Origin: Hamadaea sp.
GTDB taxonomy: Bacteria > Actinomycetota > Actinomycetes > Mycobacteriales > Micromonosporaceae
Direction of reading: 5' to 3'
NCBI RefSeq assembly: GCF_013362815.1
Contig: NZ_JABFVK010000031.1
Location: 62,001 to 126,000 of the forward strand
DNA: 64,000 bases
This document shows positions 17,801 to 26,462 of this stretch, one piece after another. Position numbers and translations under genes: made by a program. Below the pieces are notes generated by a model. The model searched no databases. It was not told where the DNA came from and saw only the letters and a list, made by a program, of their open reading frames with translations. How positions within the stretch are numbered: the first letter of the stretch is position 1; each line of letters begins with the position of its first letter.

Positions 17801-19973
17801 GGTGCACGCGTGGGGGACCGGTGCTCCGGCGGAGACCGCCGAAGAGCTCGACCGCACCTTCTTCGCGCTGCTGCATCTGGTGCAGCGAGCCGGTCGCCAT
17901 CGGCCGTCACTGCTCGTCGTGACCCGGGGCGCTGCGGACGTGTCGGGCAGCGAGCCGGTCGATGCGGTGCGGGCGGCACTGATCGCCGCCGTGCGGGCCT
18001 TCCGGCTGGAGTCGCCGGACACCGAGTGCCGGGTGATCGACCTGGGCGCGGTGGTCTCGGAGGATCAGCTCATCGCCGAGGTAGCCGCCGACACCGCCGA
18101 GCCGGTCGTGGCATTGCGTGGTACGCGTCGATGGGTGCCTGGGGCCATGCCGTGGTACGCCGCCGACGCGGGCGGTGACCTGCGAATCCGTCGCGGCGGG
18201 GTGTACCTGTTGACGGGCGGGCTCGGTGGGCTTGGTCTGGCGGTCGCGCGCGGCCTGGCCGCAACCGGCCGCCGGCCGACCTTGGTGCTGCTGAGCCGGA
18301 CCGTCCGTGAGGTGGACGTCACCGACATCGAATCCATGGGCGCCACCGTGCGGGTGTTCGGCTGCGATGTCGCCGACCGTGAGCAGCTCGACTCCGTGCT
18401 CGATCAGATCGGTCCGGTCAACGGCGTCTTCCACCTGGCCGGCTTGCCCGGCGACGGCATGCTGCAGCTTCGCCGGCCGGCGGATGCGGAGAAGGTGCTC
18501 CGGCCCAAGGTCTCCGGCACACTTGCGCTGGACGCCGCGTTCGCCGGTCGGCCGCCGCTCGACTTCGTCGTCTGCTTCTCCAGCCAGGCGGCGCTGACCG
18601 GGATGATCGGCGGTGCCGACTACTCGGCGGCCAACGCCTTCCTGGACGCGTACGCCGCGACCCGGCCGGGCTGGCTGAGCGTCAACTGGCCGGGCTGGGC
18701 GGGCGTCGGGATGGCCAGCGGCGGTGTTCTGGCGAAACTGTCGGAGGCGGTGCGCGAAGCCCGCGCGACCGGCCCGCTCTACGAGACGGTGCTGTCCGCG
18801 GAGACCCACTGGGAACTCGACGAGCACCGGATCGGTGGCGCGGCGGTGCTGCCCGGGACCGGGATGATCGACCTGATCCTCCGCGGGTATCAGGCCGTCG
18901 TCCCGAACGCGACCGCTCCGGTTACCCTGCGCGACGTGGTGTTCCTACGTCCGCTCGCGGGCGAGACGCCGCTGCGTACCAGGGTGGCGTTCGAGCCCGA
19001 GGGCGAAGGGTGGCGCGTACGGGTGCTGTCGCGGCCTGACGACGCGGGCGGTTCGGCGTGGCAGGTGCATGCCGAAGCCGTCGTGGCTCCCGGCGGTCCG
19101 GCACCCCGGACGGTCGCGATCGAAGAACTGACCGCCGGCCTCGCCCCGGCGCCGCCGTCGCCTTCGACCAAGAGCGACTTCGCGTTCGGCCCGCACTGGC
19201 AGAACCTCGAGGAGATCTGGGAATCGGACGGCACGACGGTCGTCCGGCTGGCGCTGCCGGACGGACTCGCCGCCGAGGCGGCGGCGTACGCGGCCCATCC
19301 GTCGCTGATGGACACCGGGTCCGGGGTCATCCGCCGTCATCGTCCCGGCGAGTTGCTGGTGCCGTTCACCTATCGAAGCATGACATGGTACGCGCCGTTG
19401 CCGGCCCGGCTGTACAGCCGGTTGCGATCGCTCGCCGGTGACGACCCGTCGGCGGACGTGGAATTCATCCGCGACGACGGCGCGGTCGTGGCCACCATCG
19501 AAGGGCTGCGGATGCGGCCGGCGAAGGTGGTCGGCTTCAGCGATCGGCTGGAGTCTGATGTGGACGCTGACGAGGCGGACGGGCTTTCCCCGCAGGAAGG
19601 CGTACAACTGCTGCTTCGATTGCTGGCGTCGCGCACGCCCGCGCAAGTGTCGGTCGTGCCGAAGGACTCCGGTGCCGCCGCGCCCGAGCCGCCGGTCCGC
19701 GCGCGTGCGGTGCCACCGGAGCTGGTGCCGGCGGTGATCGCCGAGACGTCGGTGCTGGAGCGGCTGGCGGCGATCTGGTGCCTCGTGCTGGGCCGCAGCC
19801 GGGTCGAACCGGAGGACGACTTCTTCGAACTGGGCGGCGATTCGCTGATGGGCGTGGCGCTGACCGGCCGCATCCGGGACGCGTTCGGGGTGAACATGAG
19901 CATCGGGTCATTGTTCGACTACCCGAATCTGGCCGCCCTGGCCGCCGCGGTCGAAGAGCAGGGGGCGCGGTGA
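14817..19973 (+). CDS. Type I PKS module 1: KS-AT-KR-DH-ACP
   Basis: 1718 aa. KS about residues 6-435: active Cys177 in TACSSS, with HATGT and GNVGH histidines. AT about 528-830: Ser621 in GHSVGE, and a HAFH motif predicting malonyl-CoA. KR about 900-1285: structural half first, then the NADP site GGLGGLG near 1132, with catalytic Tyr and Asn in DYSAANAF. DH about 1310-1590: His1337 in HRIGGAAVLPG and Asp1499 in HPSLMDTG. ACP Ser1676 in LGGDSL. All catalytic residues are present, so the module should add malonate, reduce and dehydrate to an alkene. DH placed after KR is unusual for modular PKSs and recurs in all three PKSs here. There is no thioesterase domain. Confidence 0.93.
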   Translation: MSEFFDPIAIVGIAARLPGARNITEYWHNLAAGRESITALTDEELRAAGVPRSLLDDPAYVKMAGLAPDVDRFDARFFGMTAREADICDPQLRLFLEVAYEAIEDAGYDPTRMSRDVAVYGACGQNRYGDLHVMENPQYSADADMGIMVLNSVDYLATLVSYKLNFRGPSMSVLTACSSSLTAVHLACQALQLGECDAALAAASNVDIPYRTGYRWTPGGVTSADGRCRPFDASGTGTIFTSGAGAVLLKRAADAIADGDHIWGVIHGVGVNNDGSDKVSFSAPSVAGQSAAVVDAMTMAGFDPLDIGYVEMHATGTPLGDPIEMGALAAAYRRLADAPLPTGRIPVGSVKGNVGHTNAVAGMAGLLKLVLSLEHQQIPPSINVATVNPRLELDDTPFVVNNQVRAWPRSDRRPRRAGVSSLGIGGTNVHLVVEEAPAGVRTPNLDRPRILVWSGLDEAAANANQATLAGYFAGADEADFAGATSTLQRGRTERRVRGAAIAANAAEAARLLSAGNVRTGEVVGDAPPPVVFTFPGQGSQYARMASGLYGVWPTFTETMDVCLETVAKEGPDLYPLWLADSSGDQLAETAVAQPLLFAVEYALAQQWIEWGMTPAAVLGHSVGELVAATVAGVMTPEDAVRLVTARGQAMQRQPRGAMLVAGAGPDQLPALPDGCAVAAVNAPDQTVVAGPADALALVAEALSAMGIVTRTLRTSHAFHSPSMRPAVAEFLAAFDGVELTAPRLPVYSAATGRLLTPAEATDPGFWARQLADPVLFSAAVGSAAEAGGGILLEVGPGTALTGLIRRQPAVADGRWRALSSLPRGADSDQHGVLGTLADLWLSGCPVNWPSLYRIERPQRVSLPGYQFQRERHWVDPVTGPAAPEKTAESVGQATPVASSVPASAAEPAAGPFTVPSWTVVPDPVAGQAAPGVALALVPVGDVTVVNALQQAGHEVIRVRPGAEFSARSGEYTVRPGQLAEDLDQVLQVSAQPSMLVHAWGTGAPAETAEELDRTFFALLHLVQRAGRHRPSLLVVTRGAADVSGSEPVDAVRAALIAAVRAFRLESPDTECRVIDLGAVVSEDQLIAEVAADTAEPVVALRGTRRWVPGAMPWYAADAGGDLRIRRGGVYLLTGGLGGLGLAVARGLAATGRRPTLVLLSRTVREVDVTDIESMGATVRVFGCDVADREQLDSVLDQIGPVNGVFHLAGLPGDGMLQLRRPADAEKVLRPKVSGTLALDAAFAGRPPLDFVVCFSSQAALTGMIGGADYSAANAFLDAYAATRPGWLSVNWPGWAGVGMASGGVLAKLSEAVREARATGPLYETVLSAETHWELDEHRIGGAAVLPGTGMIDLILRGYQAVVPNATAPVTLRDVVFLRPLAGETPLRTRVAFEPEGEGWRVRVLSRPDDAGGSAWQVHAEAVVAPGGPAPRTVAIEELTAGLAPAPPSPSTKSDFAFGPHWQNLEEIWESDGTTVVRLALPDGLAAEAAAYAAHPSLMDTGSGVIRRHRPGELLVPFTYRSMTWYAPLPARLYSRLRSLAGDDPSADVEFIRDDGAVVATIEGLRMRPAKVVGFSDRLESDVDADEADGLSPQEGVQLLLRLLASRTPAQVSVVPKDSGAAAPEPPVRARAVPPELVPAVIAETSVLERLAAIWCLVLGRSRVEPEDDFFELGGDSLMGVALTGRIRDAFGVNMSIGSLFDYPNLAALAAAVEEQGAR

Positions 19974-19983
19974 AGGCGCCGGG

Positions 19984-20565
19984 TCAGACCATGCCGCCTA
20001 GCAGGGCGGCCCGGGTGAGTTCGGCCTTGTTGCCGGCTCGCAGCTTCACGCGGATACGCGAGACGTAGGTCTCCACGGTGTGCGGGCTGATACCCAGGCG
20101 GGTGGCGATCTGACCATGGGTGAGACCGCACGAGATGAACCGCAGCACCTGCTCCTCACGTTCGGACAGGGGCTGGGCGGGCTTGCCGGGATCGAGCCGG
20201 CGAGACCCGCTGGGCTGCGCGGGACTGCGGCCCGACGCGGCCGCGCGGATGGCGGCCACCAGCCCCTCGGCTGACGTGCGCTTGCTGACCACACCGTACG
20301 CACCGGCGCGGACATATTCGGCGTGGGCGTCGAAGCTGTCGTCGAGGATCAGGACGGGCGCGATCTTTGCAGCGGCCGCGATCTGTCCGGGCTGTTCCGC
20401 CGGTGTCAGAGCGTCGGCGTCGATGATGATCGCGTCGGCCAGCGACGAGGGGGCTTCGTCGGGAGTCTTCCGGACCGAGGCGGTCGTCAGACCGGCGCTC
20501 TTGAGCACCTCGACGAGACCGAGCAGGAAGATGGGTGAGTCGACGAGCAGATCGATGCGAATCAC
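19984..20565 (-). CDS. LuxR-type response-regulator-like transcription factor
   Basis: 193 aa from the GTG at 20565, chosen because AGAGGGGAC sits at the right distance. N-terminal receiver-like fold (IRIDLLVDSP..., with IIIDAD at the phospho-acceptor position and a conserved Lys in VVSKRT), then a LuxR HTH (LSEREEQVLRFISCGLTHGQIATRLGISPHTVETYVSRI). The acidic pocket of the receiver is reduced (one Asp followed by Ser-Pro), so it may work without a kinase. No sensor kinase is encoded nearby. It lies between the two biosynthetic operons, divergent from the long one, and is the best candidate for a pathway-specific regulator (inference). Confidence 0.87.
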   Translation of the reverse strand: MIRIDLLVDSPIFLLGLVEVLKSAGLTTASVRKTPDEAPSSLADAIIIDADALTPAEQPGQIAAAAKIAPVLILDDSFDAHAEYVRAGAYGVVSKRTSAEGLVAAIRAAASGRSPAQPSGSRRLDPGKPAQPLSEREEQVLRFISCGLTHGQIATRLGISPHTVETYVSRIRVKLRAGNKAELTRAALLGGMV

Positions 20566-20667
20566 GTGTGTCCCCTCTGATCTCGTACGCTGCGATAGCC
20601 TCACGTAACGCACCCATAACCGGTCAAGTGACTGACTACTTCTCGCCAACGTTCCCGGCTGGGATTG
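20566..20667. promoter_or_regulatory. Divergent promoter region for the regulator and the long biosynthetic operon
   Basis: 102 bp between the minus-strand LuxR-type regulator and the carbamoyltransferase gene. Everything from 20668 to 47614 overlaps tightly, so the main operon's promoter should be here. No clear palindrome or -10/-35 pair could be assigned by eye. Confidence 0.4.
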
Positions 20668-21627
20668 ATGGCGGATCTTCGGCACGGAAGTCTCGGACGG
20701 GTGCGACACCTAACCTCGGTGAACGACCTGAGCGATGCTGAATTGCACTACCTGGTGCAGCGGTCGGCGTGGTACGCAGGCCCGGGGTCGGCTGGCGTAC
20801 GCCCGTTGGAAGGCTGCGTCGTCGGAAGCTTCTTCCGGACCACCTCGACGCGTACGCGTACGGCCTTCGCGACCGCGGCGTTGCGGCTGGGCGCCGGCCA
20901 TGTCGCGTACGGCCCCCAAGATCTGCAGCTGAACACCGGTGAGTCCATCGAGGACACCGCCCGGGTGCTCGGCACCATGCTCGACGCTCTCGTCGTCCGG
21001 ACCGCCGCCGATCCGGCCGAGCTGCGTGCGCTGCTGGCTCAGGATCGGATGGCGATCGTCAACGCGATGACCGCCGACGAGCACCCGACGCAGGCCATCG
21101 CCGATCTGTCCACACTCGAGCGGCACTTCGGCAAGGTCGGCGGGCTGCGTATCGCGTACTTCGGCGAGGGCAACAACACCGCGTCGGCGCTCGCCTTGGC
21201 CCTGTCGCGGTACGCCGACGTCGAGTTCTGCCTGGCGACACCGCGCGGCTACGGGCTGGAGCCGGCGTTCCTGGAACGGGCCCGGGCCCAGGCGGCCGAG
21301 CGGGGTACCACTGTGGTGGAAGTCCACGACGCTGCCGCGGCGATCGAGGACGCCGACGTGGTCTACACGACGCGGTGGCAGACGACGGGCACCTCCAAGG
21401 CGGATCCCGAGTGGCGTACCAGCTTCGCGCCGTTCCAGGTGAACGAGGCGCTGATGAGCCGGCACCCGAGGGCGGTCTTCATGCACGACCTGCCCGCGCA
21501 TCGCGGCGAGGAGGTGACCCGCGAGGTCCTTGACGGATCGGCGAGCATCGCGTTCGGGCAGGCGGAGCAGAAGATGCACAGCGCCAAGGCCGTGCTGGAG
21601 TGGTGCGTACGCGGACGGCAGCCGTGA
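20668..21627 (+). CDS. Carbamoyltransferase of the ornithine/aspartate family, atypical substrate site
   Basis: 319 aa, read from ATG 20668 (a TTG directly before it is possible). The carbamoyl-phosphate site is intact: STRTR (residues 60-64) and HPTQ (139-142). The amine-substrate site differs from ornithine carbamoyltransferase: the HCLP motif reads HDLP (273-276), with Asp replacing the catalytic Cys, and the SMG loop is replaced by YTTRWQTTG. The following AHRGEEV is conserved. A housekeeping arginine role is therefore unlikely. As first gene of the NRPS-PKS operon, with diaminopropionate genes in the locus, it may carbamoylate 2,3-diaminopropionate or a related amine to a ureido compound, as proposed for VioL-type enzymes of tuberactinomycin pathways (inference). 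The stop overlaps the NRPS start as GTGA. Confidence 0.88.
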   Translation: MADLRHGSLGRVRHLTSVNDLSDAELHYLVQRSAWYAGPGSAGVRPLEGCVVGSFFRTTSTRTRTAFATAALRLGAGHVAYGPQDLQLNTGESIEDTARVLGTMLDALVVRTAADPAELRALLAQDRMAIVNAMTADEHPTQAIADLSTLERHFGKVGGLRIAYFGEGNNTASALALALSRYADVEFCLATPRGYGLEPAFLERARAQAAERGTTVVEVHDAAAAIEDADVVYTTRWQTTGTSKADPEWRTSFAPFQVNEALMSRHPRAVFMHDLPAHRGEEVTREVLDGSASIAFGQAEQKMHSAKAVLEWCVRGRQP

Positions 21628-24600
21628 CCGGAACCGCCCGTGACCGCTTCGCAGACGTCGTGGCGGCGATGCCGGACGCCGCCGCCGTGTACGACGGCGG
21701 TGTCGTCACGACCTACGCCGAACTGGACCGGCGCTCGGACGAGATCGCGGGCTGGTTGTGCGACCGGGGGATCGGTGCCGAGGACGTCGTCGCGGTCGCC
21801 GTCGGCCGGACCGTGCACCTGCCCGTGTGCGTGCTGGGGGTCTGGAAGGCGGGCGCGGCCTATCTCGCGCTCGATCCGCTGGCCCCCCGCGAACGGTGGC
21901 GTTCGATCCTGGAGCAGGTGCGGCCGGCCGCCGCGCTGGCCGAGGCCGGGTTTCGCCGCCGGTTGAGCGGCCTCGAAGGCTCCGTCGCCTTGGTGGACCG
22001 GGCGATCAGCGCCCGTCGGCCGACGCCGGGCGGCTGTGATGCCCGCAATCTGGCCTACGTCATCCACACCTCGGGTTCGACCGGCCGGCCGAAGGCCGTG
22101 GCGATCAGTCAGGGATCCCTCCTGGCGCTGGTCGACTCCTACCGCCGGCTGTATCGCATGGGTGACGAGGTCAAGCGCGTGCTGCAGCTGGCCGGCTTCG
22201 GCTTCGACGTCGCGACCGGCGACCTGGCCCGCACGTTGCTCACCGGTGGCTGTCTGGTGATGTGCCCGGACGAGACGCTGACAAGTCCGCCAGACCTCGT
22301 GCGACTGGTCGACGATTCCGCGGCGGAATACCTCGAACTGACGCCCTCGCTCCTGCGTCCGTTGGTGAGGCACCTGGCGACGACCGGCGATCGACTCGAC
22401 TCGGTCCGTCACGTGATCGTGGGCGGGGAACTGTGGTCGGCTGACGAGTATCGCGAGGCGCGTGATGTCTTCGGGCCGAAGGTCGCCCTCTTCAACACCT
22501 ATGGGCTGACCGAAGCCACCATCGACAACACGTACTTCCAGACAGACCCGGACACGGCGTACGCCGGCTCCGTGCCGATCGGCGCCGACTTCGCCTCGAC
22601 CGGCCTGGCAGTGCTGGACGGGGAGCTGCGCGAGACCGGGGAGGGCGAGCTGTACTTGAGCGGCGTACAGCTCGCTCGGGGCTATCTCGGCGATCCGGCG
22701 GCGACCGCCGCGCGTTTCGTGCCCGGTCCCGACGGCACCCGCCGGTACCGAACCGGTGACCTCGTACGCTTCGACGATCACGGTGCCCTGGTCCATCTCG
22801 GCCGGGCCGACGACGTGGTGAAAGTGCACGGCGTGCGGTTGAGCCTCGTCGAGGTGCAACTGGTTCTCGCCGCCTGTCCCGGTGTCGCCGCCGCGGCGGT
22901 CGCGGTAGAGGAAGTCGGCGGCCGCCGGGAACTCGTGGCGTACCTGGTCGCCGCGGACGACCTGGACGTCGCGCAGTTACGCCGTTTCGTGGCGACGCGG
23001 CTTCCCCGCGCGATGGTGCCGGCGGTCGTCGCAGTGGTGCCGCAGTTCCCCGTCACGCCGAACGGCAAGGTGGACCTGGCCGCCCTGGGCCGGCAGCGGC
23101 GGAGGTCCGCCGACGTGGAAGCCGACGATCCGGCCGGGGCGGATCTCGCGGCGGGCGTACGCCGGATCTGGGCCCGGGTGCTGGACACGGCCGCGCCCGC
23201 GCCCGACGACGACTTCTTCGAGCACGGCGGGGACTCGTTGCGCGCGGCCATGTTCGTGGCAGCCGTGCGAGCGGAGCTGGGCGTGGAGGTGGCCCCCGGG
23301 ACACTGCTGGAACGGCCGACCCTCGGTGAGGTCGTCGCGGCGGTCGCACGATCGGCGGCGTCCTCGGCGATCGTGCCCGATCCGAACCGCACCACCGGGC
23401 CGCTGGCACCCGGCCAGCAGCGGCTCTGGCTGCTCAACCAGCTGGACGGGCTGGCCGCGTACAACATCCCGGTCGTGCTGGGCCTGGCGGGCGACGTCGA
23501 CCCGGCGATCGTCGCCGGAGCGCTGCACCACCTGGTGACGCGCCACCCGGCTCTGCGGACCGCCTTCGTGGCCGGCGCGGGCGGGCCGGAGCAGCGGATC
23601 GCGCCGGCCCCGGCGCAGTTCCCGCTCCATTTGCTGACCCTGCCGGACGCCGGGTCGGCGGAGGACTGGATCGCCGCCGAGGTCCGCCGCCCGTTCGACC
23701 TGACCCGGCCGCCGCTACTGCGAGCCGCGCTGATCAGCCTCGGCCAGGGTGAACATCGTCTCGTGCTTACCCTGCACCATCTGGTCTCCGACGCCCAGAC
23801 CGTACGCGTACTGCTGACGGAGTTCGGTGAGGCATGCCGGGCGCTGCGCGCCGGGAACATCCCGGCATCGCCCGAGCCGGCACTGTCCTACCTGGACTAC
23901 AGTGTCTGGTACGCCGACCGGCTCGGTGCGGGGGAGTACGAACCGCAGCTGCGCAGCTGGACCCAGCGGCTCGACGGGTGCCCGCCGGCGTACCGCTTCC
24001 CAGCCCCACTCGCTCCGGCGGCTGAATCGGGGCCGGAAATCCATCGGCGGACCCTCGACCCGAATCTCACCGCGGACCTGCGCGTCTTGGCCCGGGAGCA
24101 CCGTACGACGCTGTTCGTCGTCCTACTCACCGCGCTGGCCGGAGTGTTACGTCGCTGGGCCGGTGAGGAAGACCAGGTCATCGGGGTTCCGCTGGGCACC
24201 CGCACCGTAGCGGGGACCGAGGACCTGGCCGGCTTCTTCGTCGACACTGCGGCGATCCGCGTCACCGCGCCCGAGACGGCCACCTTCGCCGATCTGGTCC
24301 GGGTGACCCGGGCCGCGATCGCGCACGCCACGGCCAACCAGGCGATTCCCTTCGACGTCGTGCATCACCACCTGCGCCGTGCCGGAACCGACGTCTCGTT
24401 CAGCACCTGGTTCAACTTTCTCGGCGATCCCGACCCGGCACCCGAGATCCCCGGGCTGAAGACCTGGGTGATCGACCAGGATCCGGTCGGGCCCCTGTTC
24501 GACTTCAACGTCTATGTCACCGACTTCGGCGGGCATCTCGGCCTGACGGTCATCCACGATCCGGCCACGGTGGACGGACGCGTCGCCGCCGCGTTCGTGG

Positions 24601-26462
24601 ATCAGTTCGCGGCACTGCTCTCAGCGGTCGCCGACCGGCCGGACCGCCCGGTCAATGAGCACCCGCTCGCCTCGACTCCGCTCGACGAACCACGGCAACC
24701 GGTTCCGGCCCGCGCAGTGCTGGAGAGCTTCGCCGATCGCGTACGGGACGCCGGGGCCGCGATCGCGATCACTGATCAGTCCGGTGCGGTCACCTACGCC
24801 GAGCTTGCGGCCTGGGCGTCGGCCATCGCCGCGCAACTCGCGAGGCACGTGAGTCCCGGGGACCGGGTGGCGGTCTACGCGCCCCGGTCCAGGTCGCTCG
24901 TGGCCGGCCTGCTGGTGTCCTGGGCCGCCGGGACCGACTTCACCATCCTCGATCCGGGCCATCCGCAAGCACGGCTGCGGGCGCAGCTCGAGGCCGCGGG
25001 CGGAACGGCGGCGATCCTGTTCAGCGGGACGGCGCCCACGTTCGGGGACCGGTTCGGACCCACGATCGCCATCGACCCGATCCGCGCGGGCGGGGCACTG
25101 TCCGCGCCCTCGCGCCCGGCCGGGCACGTGGGCTTCACCTCCGGCACGACCGGCTCGCCGAAACCGGTGCGCGCCAGCGGCGTGCCGCTCGCGCATTTCC
25201 TCGACGTGTACGCCGCCGGCTTCGGGCTCGACGCCGCCGACCGGTTCGCGATGCTGTCCGGATTGGCGCACGATCCTCTCCTGCGGGACGTGTTCGCTCC
25301 GTTGACCGTGGGCGCTTCGGTGCGGATTCCGCCGGACGAGTTCATTCGTTCACCCCGCGATCTGCATGCCTGGCTCGACTCCGAAGAGGTCACGGTTGCC
25401 CATGTGACTCCGCAGCTGTTGCGGATGATCACGACGGTTCGGCGGCCGCTGCCCCGGTTACGCGTCGTGCTCTGTGGCGGCGACCAGCTGTTCGCCGCCG
25501 ACGTGGCCGCGCTGCGGGCCGTCGCGCCGTCGGTGACCGTGGTCAACGCGTACGGGACGACGGAGACTCCGCAGGTCGCCGCGTGGTATCGGGTCGGGCC
25601 GGATGACCGCATCGGCGGCGGCGAGCGGCGGATACCGATCGGCGTGGGCGTCGACGGCACGGACGTGCGGGTGACCCGGGCGGACGGGCACCCGGCTGCC
25701 GTCGGCGAGCGGGGCGAGATCGTCGTGCGCAGTGCCTATCTGGCCGACGGATACGGCCCGGAGTACGCGACCGGGGACCTCGGCCGGTACTTGCCCGGCG
25801 GGGTGATCGAACTGCTGGGCCGGGCCGACGACCGGGTCAACGTCGCCGGGTTCCGGGTCGAACCGCAGGAGGTCGACGCCGCGATGCGGGCGCTCGGCTA
25901 CATCGCCGACTGCCGCACGGTGACGTCGGCGGGGCGGCTCATCGCGTACGTCGTCACCGCCGAGGGCGAAACGGTGAGCGTCGCGAAGTTGCGCGGCGAT
26001 CTGCGTACCACCTTGCCGCCGCACCTGATCCCGGCGGGCGTGGTGGAGATGGCGGCGCTTCCGCTGTCGCGCAACGGAAAGCTCGATCGGGACGCGCTCC
26101 CGCCCTGGCGTCCCGGGGATGGGATCGACGGCCACACCGTTCGGTTCTCGCGGCTGGAGCGCCAGATCGCCGACGTCTGGCGTGAGGTCTTGCAGTGCGC
26201 GCCCGATCTCGACAGCAACTTCTTCGACCTCGGTGGCAGCTCGCTGCTCATGCTTCAGACACAGATCGCGCTTGAGGACCGCCTCGGCTTCGAGGTGCCG
26301 ATGCTGACCCTTTTCGAATTGTCCACCGTGCGGGCCCTGGCCGCGCACCTGGCGGGTGGGGCCGCGGCCGCCCCCGGCTTCCGCGCCACCCGCACTCCTA
26401 TCGCGGTAGACGCGTCTCGCCGTCAGTCGGTTCGCGCGAAGATACGAAGGGAGATGTCGTGA
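21624..26462 (+). CDS. NRPS, A-T-C-A-T; first A domain basic (Orn/diamino type), second unassigned
   Basis: 1612 aa from GTG 21624 (GTGA overlap); GTG 21600 and 21603 are alternatives. It begins directly with an A domain (about 10-490), T (Ser538), C (about 585-1010, HHLVSDA from His718), A2 (about 1035-1480) and T2 (Ser1540, LGGSSL). The missing N-terminal C domain suggests a loading module. A1 specificity positions by eye are D-V-G-E-I-G-T-I-D-K, one change from the published ornithine code DVGEIGSIDK, so Orn, Dab or Dap fits. A2 has the motif AHDPLLRDVFAPL and positions D-P-R-H-L-G-A-Q-V-K. Its DPRH start recalls alpha-aminoadipate reductases, and the substrate is not assigned. The stop overlaps PKS2 by 4 nt. 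Confidence 0.92.
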   Translation: MTGTARDRFADVVAAMPDAAAVYDGGVVTTYAELDRRSDEIAGWLCDRGIGAEDVVAVAVGRTVHLPVCVLGVWKAGAAYLALDPLAPRERWRSILEQVRPAAALAEAGFRRRLSGLEGSVALVDRAISARRPTPGGCDARNLAYVIHTSGSTGRPKAVAISQGSLLALVDSYRRLYRMGDEVKRVLQLAGFGFDVATGDLARTLLTGGCLVMCPDETLTSPPDLVRLVDDSAAEYLELTPSLLRPLVRHLATTGDRLDSVRHVIVGGELWSADEYREARDVFGPKVALFNTYGLTEATIDNTYFQTDPDTAYAGSVPIGADFASTGLAVLDGELRETGEGELYLSGVQLARGYLGDPAATAARFVPGPDGTRRYRTGDLVRFDDHGALVHLGRADDVVKVHGVRLSLVEVQLVLAACPGVAAAAVAVEEVGGRRELVAYLVAADDLDVAQLRRFVATRLPRAMVPAVVAVVPQFPVTPNGKVDLAALGRQRRRSADVEADDPAGADLAAGVRRIWARVLDTAAPAPDDDFFEHGGDSLRAAMFVAAVRAELGVEVAPGTLLERPTLGEVVAAVARSAASSAIVPDPNRTTGPLAPGQQRLWLLNQLDGLAAYNIPVVLGLAGDVDPAIVAGALHHLVTRHPALRTAFVAGAGGPEQRIAPAPAQFPLHLLTLPDAGSAEDWIAAEVRRPFDLTRPPLLRAALISLGQGEHRLVLTLHHLVSDAQTVRVLLTEFGEACRALRAGNIPASPEPALSYLDYSVWYADRLGAGEYEPQLRSWTQRLDGCPPAYRFPAPLAPAAESGPEIHRRTLDPNLTADLRVLAREHRTTLFVVLLTALAGVLRRWAGEEDQVIGVPLGTRTVAGTEDLAGFFVDTAAIRVTAPETATFADLVRVTRAAIAHATANQAIPFDVVHHHLRRAGTDVSFSTWFNFLGDPDPAPEIPGLKTWVIDQDPVGPLFDFNVYVTDFGGHLGLTVIHDPATVDGRVAAAFVDQFAALLSAVADRPDRPVNEHPLASTPLDEPRQPVPARAVLESFADRVRDAGAAIAITDQSGAVTYAELAAWASAIAAQLARHVSPGDRVAVYAPRSRSLVAGLLVSWAAGTDFTILDPGHPQARLRAQLEAAGGTAAILFSGTAPTFGDRFGPTIAIDPIRAGGALSAPSRPAGHVGFTSGTTGSPKPVRASGVPLAHFLDVYAAGFGLDAADRFAMLSGLAHDPLLRDVFAPLTVGASVRIPPDEFIRSPRDLHAWLDSEEVTVAHVTPQLLRMITTVRRPLPRLRVVLCGGDQLFAADVAALRAVAPSVTVVNAYGTTETPQVAAWYRVGPDDRIGGGERRIPIGVGVDGTDVRVTRADGHPAAVGERGEIVVRSAYLADGYGPEYATGDLGRYLPGGVIELLGRADDRVNVAGFRVEPQEVDAAMRALGYIADCRTVTSAGRLIAYVVTAEGETVSVAKLRGDLRTTLPPHLIPAGVVEMAALPLSRNGKLDRDALPPWRPGDGIDGHTVRFSRLERQIADVWREVLQCAPDLDSNFFDLGGSSLLMLQTQIALEDRLGFEVPMLTLFELSTVRALAAHLAGGAAAAPGFRATRTPIAVDASRRQSVRAKIRREMS

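Noticed and set aside
20668-21627. Housekeeping ornithine carbamoyltransferase
   Set aside because: The ornithine-specific Cys of HCLP and the SMG loop are both changed, and the gene is locked into a biosynthetic operon.
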